A stretch of 7,149 bases of DNA, from contig JAUVKA010000208.1 of the NCBI GenBank assembly GCA_030592205.1, positions 1 through 7,149 of the forward strand, given 5' to 3'. The DNA comes from Bacteroidota bacterium. GTDB lineage: Bacteria; Bacteroidota; Bacteroidia; Bacteroidales; UBA12481. How positions within the stretch are numbered: position 1 is the stretch's first letter; each line of letters opens with the position of its first letter. The notes beneath the pieces are model-generated. The model was not told where the DNA came from and made no database searches. It worked only from the letters and a program-made list of their open reading frames with translations. Positions 1 through 5,019 of this stretch are shown piece after piece. The translations under genes and the position numbers were made by a program.

Positions 1-1
1 C

Positions 2-868
2 CTACTTCAACCTTTGGTATATATATTGTCCCTTCTCAATAAAAAGATCCCTATCACTTGCCTTAAGGGATTTTAATTGATTCTTGCATCCTTCGGCATC
101 ACCCATCTGAAGTGATTTTAGAGCTAAGAGCCAATAACTCTCCGGAGAATAGAGTTCTTCCTCCAGTATCATTTCGTTTAATAAGTCGGTAGAATCAATA
201 GTCATCTCGAATCCCGATTTCTCCACTCCATAATCGAACAAAACCTGAAAATCCGTCTGGATAAGTTTTGGAAATATGAAAAAGAAAAAGAACAAAGGGA
301 TAATAATTGCCAATACTCCGGTAATAATCCATTTTCTTCTACTTTTCTTTTTCTTGTTTTGGTCACTTAAAATATCAGTTGTCCTCAGAAAATCATCCCG
401 TATTGATGTGTATTTTTCATATACTTTGCTTAAAAGAATTTCAAGCTCGCCGCCAAGCTTCTCTCCATCATCTGCAAAAATCTTTATACATTCTTTACGT
501 TTCGACCAATACTCAGACTGGTCCCTGTACGACATAGTCTGACAAACATTATCCGGTTCGAAACCCTTTATTATGAAGTGAAGAAGTTTTTGAAATTCAG
601 GAGACAGAGCCTTGATCCTCTGATTAATATCCTGAAGCTCAAGGTCGTCTTCAGCAAGTTTATATACAATTTCAGGCACATCATATATTTCCAGATAATC
701 ATCGACACTCTCTCCCACTCCACCCTTCGACATCATACTGTCAATTATTTTTTTACCGATTGTCTCTAAGACTTCTATGCCCCCCTTTGGACACTCATTC
801 ATATTCTGCAGAACTGCAATTGACCAGGCAGATACAATTCCGGATTGTTTGTCGTAACTTATGCTCAT
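2..868 (-). CDS. Membrane protein with sigma-70 region 4-like segment and TPR-like tail
   Basis: A complete 288-residue gene (ATG at 868-866, stop TAG at 4-2) that I cannot name. Seen: a soluble N-terminal part rich in acidic residues; a helical segment at about residues 86-131 (ALSPEFQKLLHFIIKGFEP onward to ECIKIF) whose spacing recalls the helix-turn-helix of sigma-70 region 4 in Bacteroidota sigma factors (L-P-x-x-x-L-L ... MSYRDQSEYWSKRKECI); a basic stretch KKKKSRRK at 172-179; and one strongly hydrophobic helix at about 180-200 containing five consecutive Phe. The remaining 88 residues are helical with a TPR-like pair (YSPESYWLLALKSLQMGDAE). The basic stretch before the helix predicts N-in, C-out topology. 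Sigma region 2 is absent, so this is not a working sigma factor. Inference: it may be a membrane-tethered DNA-binding or signalling protein, or the fold may have lost DNA binding. It is divergent from the patatin gene and is the last gene visible on its strand. I am sure it is a gene but unsure of its role. Confidence 0.8.
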   Translation of the reverse strand: MSISYDKQSGIVSAWSIAVLQNMNECPKGGIEVLETIGKKIIDSMMSKGGVGESVDDYLEIYDVPEIVYKLAEDDLELQDINQRIKALSPEFQKLLHFIIKGFEPDNVCQTMSYRDQSEYWSKRKECIKIFADDGEKLGGELEILLSKVYEKYTSIRDDFLRTTDILSDQNKKKKSRRKWIITGVLAIIIPLFFFFFIFPKLIQTDFQVLFDYGVEKSGFEMTIDSTDLLNEMILEEELYSPESYWLLALKSLQMGDAEGCKNQLKSLKASDRDLFIEKGQYIYQRLK

Positions 869-1006
869 AGATAATTGAATAGGCTACTTAAAGATAGACT
901 TTAAATATTGTTCCCAAATACTAAAGTTATATCTCCTGTATTTAAACTAATTTATAAGTTTCAAATTGATTAATTTTAGCTAATAATCCTTAGATAATAA
1001 TCTGAA
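869..1006. promoter_or_regulatory. Divergent intergenic region
   Basis: This 138-bp, very AT-rich gap lies between two divergently transcribed genes and so must carry the start signals of both. On the plus strand, TAATTTTA at 971-978 matches seven of eight positions of the Bacteroidota -7 box TAnnTTTG, 28 bases before the patatin ATG. I see no convincing -33 TTG at the proper distance. An 8-bp palindrome, TTAGCTAA, sits at 976-983 and overlaps that box; in sequence this AT-rich it may be chance. For the minus-strand gene I find only weak matches. No strong Shine-Dalgarno site precedes either ATG, as is usual in this phylum. Confidence 0.4.
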
Positions 1007-1921
1007 ATGAAACAAAAAGTATCTCTTGTCCTATCTGGTGGTGGAGCCCGGGGAACAGCACATATAGGAGTAATTGAGGAATTGGAAAATCAAGGCTATG
1101 AAATAACATCTATTGCGGGAACTTCGATGGGAGCTCTTGTCGGCGGTGTTTATGTTTTAGGAAAACTGGAAGAGTTTAAAACCTGGATTTGTTCACTAGA
1201 CAGGAGGAAAGTTTTTAATTTGGTGGATTTTTCAGTTGGACACCAAGGCCTTGTGAAAGCGGAAAAAGTTCTTAAAACCATGAAAGAATTTACCGGAGAT
1301 TATAATATTGATGACCTTTCAATTCCCTATGTTGCTGTTGCAACTGATATAGTTAATCGAGAAGAAGTGTTATTCAGAAAGGGAAGTATATACAATGCCA
1401 TAAGAGCATCTATAGCGATACCATCGTTGATTACTCCTGTAAAAACTAAAAACGGTTTATTGGTTGATGGTGGTGTAATGAATAATATCCCTATCAATCA
1501 TATTAAAAGAACCGAAGGAGATATTCTGGTCGTGGTGGACGTCAACGCTGCAATACCTGTAATAATGCCTCAAATCACCAATAAAGAAAAGGCTGAAAAA
1601 CTATCTGTTTACCAAAAGAAAATTAAAGAATTTCAAGTCCAGCTAAAGAAAATCAACCCCTTGCACAAGGAAGAAAAATTCGGCTATTTCAACCTGGTTA
1701 GCAACACAATCAGTCTTATGACTTACCACATTTCTCAATTGCAGCTTAAGGACTATTCACCTGATATTATGATTGAAGTATCCAGGGATGCATGCAGCAT
1801 CTATGATTTTTTCAGAGCCGAGGAGCTGCTTGAAATTGGACGATATGCTACAATAAAAAGCCTGAATAATTATCATTCAAATCGTACAAATAAACTCGCT
1901 TCTCATTGTAATGATAAATGA
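1007..1921 (+). CDS. Patatin-like phospholipase (RssA-type serine hydrolase)
   Basis: A 304-residue protein of the bacterial patatin family, which hydrolyses acyl esters of lipids with a Ser-Asp dyad. The whole signature is visible: a glycine-rich oxyanion loop GGGARG at 11-16, the nucleophile elbow GTSMG at 38-42 with Ser40 as predicted nucleophile, the family block ASIAIPSLITPV at 134-145, and DGG at 154-156 with Asp154 as catalytic partner. No signal peptide or membrane segment is seen, so the protein should be cytoplasmic or peripherally membrane-bound. The core fills residues 1-180. The C-terminal third (about 190-300) is rich in Lys and Glu and probably helical, with no motif I recognise. 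There is no outer-membrane barrel of the kind found in type V-secreted patatins. The substrate cannot be read from the sequence. It lies 70 bp upstream of the sugar porter on the same strand; a separate promoter-like box precedes the porter, so co-transcription is uncertain. Confidence 0.93.
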   Translation: MKQKVSLVLSGGGARGTAHIGVIEELENQGYEITSIAGTSMGALVGGVYVLGKLEEFKTWICSLDRRKVFNLVDFSVGHQGLVKAEKVLKTMKEFTGDYNIDDLSIPYVAVATDIVNREEVLFRKGSIYNAIRASIAIPSLITPVKTKNGLLVDGGVMNNIPINHIKRTEGDILVVVDVNAAIPVIMPQITNKEKAEKLSVYQKKIKEFQVQLKKINPLHKEEKFGYFNLVSNTISLMTYHISQLQLKDYSPDIMIEVSRDACSIYDFFRAEELLEIGRYATIKSLNNYHSNRTNKLASHCNDK

Positions 1922-1962
1922 CAAATGCAAGATCAAGATAAAAACCTTTTGGTCTAAGTGAT

Positions 1963-1970
1963 TAATTTTG
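1963..1970 (+). promoter_or_regulatory. Possible Bacteroidota -7 promoter box for the sugar operon
   Basis: TAATTTTG matches the Bacteroidota primary sigma -7 consensus TAnnTTTG at every fixed position and lies 21 bases before the porter ATG at 1992, which would give a very short leader. A TTTTG at 1947-1951 is the only nearby -33-like element, but its spacing (about 11 bases) is too short, so the call rests on the -7 box alone. The position argues against the TTG at 1968 as a start codon, because that TTG would be part of the promoter itself. Such a box is easily met by chance in AT-rich DNA. Confidence 0.35.
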
Positions 1971-1991
1971 TCTTTCTCACAAGAATACTAT

Positions 1992-3335
1992 ATGTCACAA
2001 AAAAAACTATCCTATTATACTGCCACAGTAGCCCTCGCAGGATTCTTATTTGGCTTTGATACTGTTGTTATTTCTGGAGCTAATCTACCAATTAAGGCTC
2101 TATGGGAAACATCTCCCCTATTCCATGGGACCTTCATTATGTCGATGGCCCTCTGGGGAACAGTTTTGGGTGCATTACTGGGCGGAATACCAACAAATAA
2201 ATGGGGCCGTAAGAAAACCCTTTTCATGATAGGTGTCCTTTTTGCTGTATCAGCTCTTGGTTCATCTCTGGCTCCTGATCCATATACCTTTTCATTTTTC
2301 AGATTTATTGGAGGAATTGGAGTCGGCATTTCGAGCGTTTCGGCACCGACTTATATTTCTGAGATTGCTCCTGCAAATAAAAGAGGTCAACTGGTTGCAC
2401 GTTACCAGTTTATGATCGTGTTTGGTATTCTTATTGCTTTCTTTAGCAATTATCTTCTTAAAGGAGTTGGAGGAGACATAGATTGGAGACTGATGGTAGG
2501 AGTAGAAGCCCTTCCAGCAATTGCCTATACTTTAATGGTTTTGAAAATACCAGAAAGTCCGCGTTGGCTTCTGGTAAAGAAAAATGATGAATCTGGGGCA
2601 AGAGAAGTTTTACTAAAAGTTGGAAATCAAGATATTGAAAAATCAATAAGTGAGATTAAAAACTCTTCAGAAAAAGACTCATCAGGAATTATATGGAAGA
2701 AGATTTATTTCATGCCGATTTTACTGGCCTTCCTGGTGGCATTTTTCAATCAGATGTCTGGAATTAACTTCACCTTGTATTATGCGCCTGAAATCCTTGA
2801 ACGGGCTGGTTTGGCAACTAAAGAGTCATTAATGAGCTCTATTACAATTGGTTTAGTAAACCTGGTTTTTACAATTCTGGGTATGTATCTGATTGACAAG
2901 GCAGGGAGGAAGAAGCTTCTATTATGGGGATCCTTTGGATATATTATCAGCTTAAGCATGGTAGCCTGGTCATTTTACTCTGGAGCTGGACCTGGAGTTC
3001 TTCTCGCTTTCATACTTCTGTTTATGGCTTCGCATGCAATTGGTCAGGGAGCAGTGATCTGGGTATTTATTTCTGAGATCTTCCCAAATAATGTTAGAGC
3101 TTATGGTCAATCTATTGGGGCAGGAACCCATTGGGTCATGGCAGCTATTATCACTCTTATTACACCAATTTTCCTGGATGCAGAAAAAGGTATTTTCAGC
3201 AGTAATCCATGGCCAATATTTGCCTTTTTTACCGGATTCATGGTATTACAACTTCTTTTTGTAATTTTCCTGATGCCGGAAACAAAGGGGAAGAGCCTGG
3301 AGCAGATAGGGAATGAAATGGCTAGAAAATCATGA
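1992..3335 (+). CDS. MFS sugar porter, sugar/H+ symporter (XylE/GLUT-like)
   Basis: A 447-residue inner-membrane transporter of the MFS sugar porter family, importing a monosaccharide with protons. I start it at ATG 1992 (MSQKKLSYY); the frame extends to a TTG at 1968, but the eight extra residues lie over a promoter-like box. Twelve membrane helices can be traced with the family marks in order: GFDTVVISG (21-29), the loop 2-3 motif TNKWGRKK (68-75), RFIGGIGVG (104-112), SEIAPANKRG (123-132), PESPRWLL (187-194), NQMSGINFTLYYAPE (253-267), DKAGRKK (302-308), WVFISEIFP (357-365) and PETKGKSLEQI (429-439). Asp23 and Arg104 align with the proton-coupling Asp27/Arg133 pair of E. coli XylE, so symport is likely. 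At predicted sugar-contact sites Q175, Q288 and Q415 of XylE are replaced by Ile146, Asn253 and His380 (alignment by eye). The GH32 gene 91 bp downstream suggests fructose as substrate, but sequence alone does not prove it. Confidence 0.93.
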   Translation: MSQKKLSYYTATVALAGFLFGFDTVVISGANLPIKALWETSPLFHGTFIMSMALWGTVLGALLGGIPTNKWGRKKTLFMIGVLFAVSALGSSLAPDPYTFSFFRFIGGIGVGISSVSAPTYISEIAPANKRGQLVARYQFMIVFGILIAFFSNYLLKGVGGDIDWRLMVGVEALPAIAYTLMVLKIPESPRWLLVKKNDESGAREVLLKVGNQDIEKSISEIKNSSEKDSSGIIWKKIYFMPILLAFLVAFFNQMSGINFTLYYAPEILERAGLATKESLMSSITIGLVNLVFTILGMYLIDKAGRKKLLLWGSFGYIISLSMVAWSFYSGAGPGVLLAFILLFMASHAIGQGAVIWVFISEIFPNNVRAYGQSIGAGTHWVMAAIITLITPIFLDAEKGIFSSNPWPIFAFFTGFMVLQLLFVIFLMPETKGKSLEQIGNEMARKS

Positions 3336-3362
3336 TTTATATAATGATCGCAAAAGTGAGTG

Positions 3363-3394
3363 TCATCCCGGGCGAAGACCCGGGATCCCCCGGC
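3363..3394 (+). repeat. REP-like GC-rich hairpin between porter and GH32 genes
   Basis: In the gap after the porter stop lies a perfect 8-bp inverted repeat, ATCCCGGG (3365-3372) and CCCGGGAT (3379-3386), around the 6-base loop CGAAGA. It is far more GC-rich than its surroundings. A second, mutually exclusive hairpin can form from CCGGG (3380-3384) and CCCGG (3389-3393) around ATCC. The core GTCATCCCGGGC...CCCGGGATCC has the look of dispersed extragenic palindromes (REP/ERIC-like repeats) known from many bacterial genomes. No T-run follows, so it is not a standard intrinsic terminator. It could stabilise the porter mRNA or reduce read-through into the GH32 gene. Only one copy is present, so its repeated nature is inferred from resemblance. 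Confidence 0.6.
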
Positions 3395-3426
3395 AATACG
3401 GCAATAAACTAATAAGCAATTCCTTT

Positions 3427-5019
3427 ATGAAAAAACTTTTTACCCTTCCTCTCTTCGCCTTCCTTGCTTCCGCAGCAATGGGCCAAATCGTAAAAGAATT
3501 CAAAATCGACAAGCAGTACCTGAATTTCCCGATAGATATGCAACAGGATCGTCAAAGAGTTGAGTTTGTTTTGAAAAAGGATACTCTGACTTATTCTGTT
3601 ATCAGGATTGCTGAAAATGAACCGGATTATTGGGTCTTTAAGGATGTATCGACCTATAATGGGCAAAAACTTAAATTGATTTTTTCAGAAGATGTAAAAG
3701 GTCTTGACAAAATCTACCTCTCGGATACATACCCCGGGGAGGATAAAATTTATAAAGAGAAAAATCGACCTCAATTCCATTTTTCTTCTCGACGGGGGTG
3801 GAATAATGACCCAAATGGCTTGGTATACCTCGATGGAGAATATCATCTTTTCTATCAACATAACCCATATGAAATCCATTGGCAAAATATGCACTGGGGA
3901 CATGCAGTAAGTCCAGATTTGATTCATTGGACAGAACTCAATGATGCACTTTATCCTGATCCTTTGGGAACGATGTACTCAGGCAGTGCAGTCGTAGATA
4001 AAAACAATACGGCAGGTTGGGGTAAAAACGCCCTGGTGGCTGCATACACAGCTGCCGGCAAAGAGCAGACCCAGTGTATAGCTTACAGCGTAGACAAAGG
4101 CCGAACTTTTACAAAGTATGAGGGCAATCCCGTTGTTGGTCCAACCCGGGATCCTAAACTTATTTGGTATGAGCCCAATAAAGAATGGGTGATGGCTCTT
4201 TATGAAGTTGCAGGGATCAGTTTCTTTACTTCAAAAAATCTAAAAGACTGGAAAAAGGAAAGTCATATCAACGGCTTTTATGAATGTCCTGAATTATTTG
4301 AACTAGCAATTGACGGAGATCCGGGTAATACACTTTGGGTGGCTTATGGCGGATCCGGAACCTACTTATTGGGTGATTTTGATGGAAAAACATTTGTGCC
4401 AAAATATGGAAAATACAGGTATACTCATGGGAATCATTATGCTGCTCAAACTTACAACAATACTCCTGATGGCAAGAGAATTCAGATTGGCTGGGGAAGA
4501 ATTGAGGCAAAAGGAATGCCTTTCAACCAGATGATGTGCTTCCCAACTGAATTAACCCTCAGATCCACTAATGAAGGTATTCGTATTTTTAGTGAACCTA
4601 TTGATGCGATTCAAAAACTACATCTGCAAGAGCACAATCTATCCGGGCTAAGTGTAACAGAGGCCAATGAAAAACTAAAAGAAATCAATCACGATCTTCT
4701 GCATGTTATTGCCAGAGTGGAATCGCTCAATGGAGCAGGTATATCGATAGATTATAAAGGAAATAAATATGTTGATATTAATGCTGATGAAATTAACGGT
4801 GAACAAACACCTCAGCTCAACCCCGGATCATTAGTATTTGATATTGAAATACTTATCGACCGTACTTCAGTTGAATCCTTTTATCAAAATGGCCAAATTG
4901 TTTTTGTAAAACCATTGCTTGAGGCCAGGAAGGAAATAGGACTCGAGATTCATGGAAATGCAGAAGCTATTAAGATTCACAAGCTAAAAGTATACGAACT
5001 AAAATCTGCCTGGAGATGA
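3427..5019 (+). CDS. Secreted GH32 fructosidase (levanase/inulinase-like)
   Basis: A 530-residue glycoside hydrolase of family 32, which cleaves beta-linked fructose from levan, inulin, sucrose or related sugars with retention. The start at ATG 3427 gives a clean signal peptide (MKKLFTLPLFAFLASAAMGQ, cleavage probably near residue 19); the in-frame ATG at 3313 would run through the GC-rich repeat and lie inside the porter gene, so I reject it. Residues about 20-110 form an extra N-terminal domain like DUF4980 of Bacteroidota GH32 enzymes. The five-bladed propeller follows with all three catalytic motifs: WNNDPNG (125-131, nucleophile Asp128), RDPK (241-244, transition-state stabiliser Asp242) and ECPEL (286-290, acid/base Glu286). 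The C-terminal beta-sandwich ends in DRTSVESFYQNGQ (478-490). With a type I signal and no lipobox it should be periplasmic or secreted. Exo- versus endo-action and linkage preference cannot be told by eye. It probably shares a transcript with the porter, since no promoter box is seen in the gap. Confidence 0.95.
   Translation: MKKLFTLPLFAFLASAAMGQIVKEFKIDKQYLNFPIDMQQDRQRVEFVLKKDTLTYSVIRIAENEPDYWVFKDVSTYNGQKLKLIFSEDVKGLDKIYLSDTYPGEDKIYKEKNRPQFHFSSRRGWNNDPNGLVYLDGEYHLFYQHNPYEIHWQNMHWGHAVSPDLIHWTELNDALYPDPLGTMYSGSAVVDKNNTAGWGKNALVAAYTAAGKEQTQCIAYSVDKGRTFTKYEGNPVVGPTRDPKLIWYEPNKEWVMALYEVAGISFFTSKNLKDWKKESHINGFYECPELFELAIDGDPGNTLWVAYGGSGTYLLGDFDGKTFVPKYGKYRYTHGNHYAAQTYNNTPDGKRIQIGWGRIEAKGMPFNQMMCFPTELTLRSTNEGIRIFSEPIDAIQKLHLQEHNLSGLSVTEANEKLKEINHDLLHVIARVESLNGAGISIDYKGNKYVDINADEINGEQTPQLNPGSLVFDIEILIDRTSVESFYQNGQIVFVKPLLEARKEIGLEIHGNAEAIKIHKLKVYELKSAWR
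5016..5019 (+). other. ATGA stop/start overlap
   Basis: The TGA stop of the GH32 gene (5017-5019) overlaps the ATG of the next gene (5016-5018) as ATGA. This layout is typical of translational coupling, so the two enzymes are very likely made from one transcript in linked amounts. GGAG lies immediately before the ATG (5012-5015), with no spacing, so it is unlikely to act as a normal ribosome binding site. Confidence 0.85.

Noticed and set aside
276..542. Hydrophobic plus-strand frame MKKKKNKGIII...
   Set aside because: It is the antisense shadow of the lysine-rich and Phe-rich part of the minus-strand membrane protein gene, with no independent support.
1968..1991. TTG start for the sugar porter
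   Set aside because: It overlaps a promoter-like box and adds eight residues not needed by the family; ATG 1992 starts right before the first membrane helix.
3363..3394. Intrinsic terminator
   Set aside because: A strong stem is present but no U-run follows on either strand.
3313..3426. In-frame N-terminal extension of the GH32 gene from an ATG at 3313
   Set aside because: It overlaps the porter gene, translates through the GC-rich palindrome, and would bury the clear signal peptide starting at 3427.
3799..3819. WNNDPNG instead of the common WMNDPNG in GH32
   Set aside because: The nucleophile Asp and the DPNG core are intact, and this variant is, to my knowledge, common in Bacteroidota enzymes.
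4145..4154. Second copy of the palindrome arm CCCGGGATCC inside the GH32 gene
   Set aside because: It matches 10 bases of the intergenic hairpin (3379-3388), but here it encodes the conserved RDP catalytic motif and has no partner arm, so I take it as coincidence.
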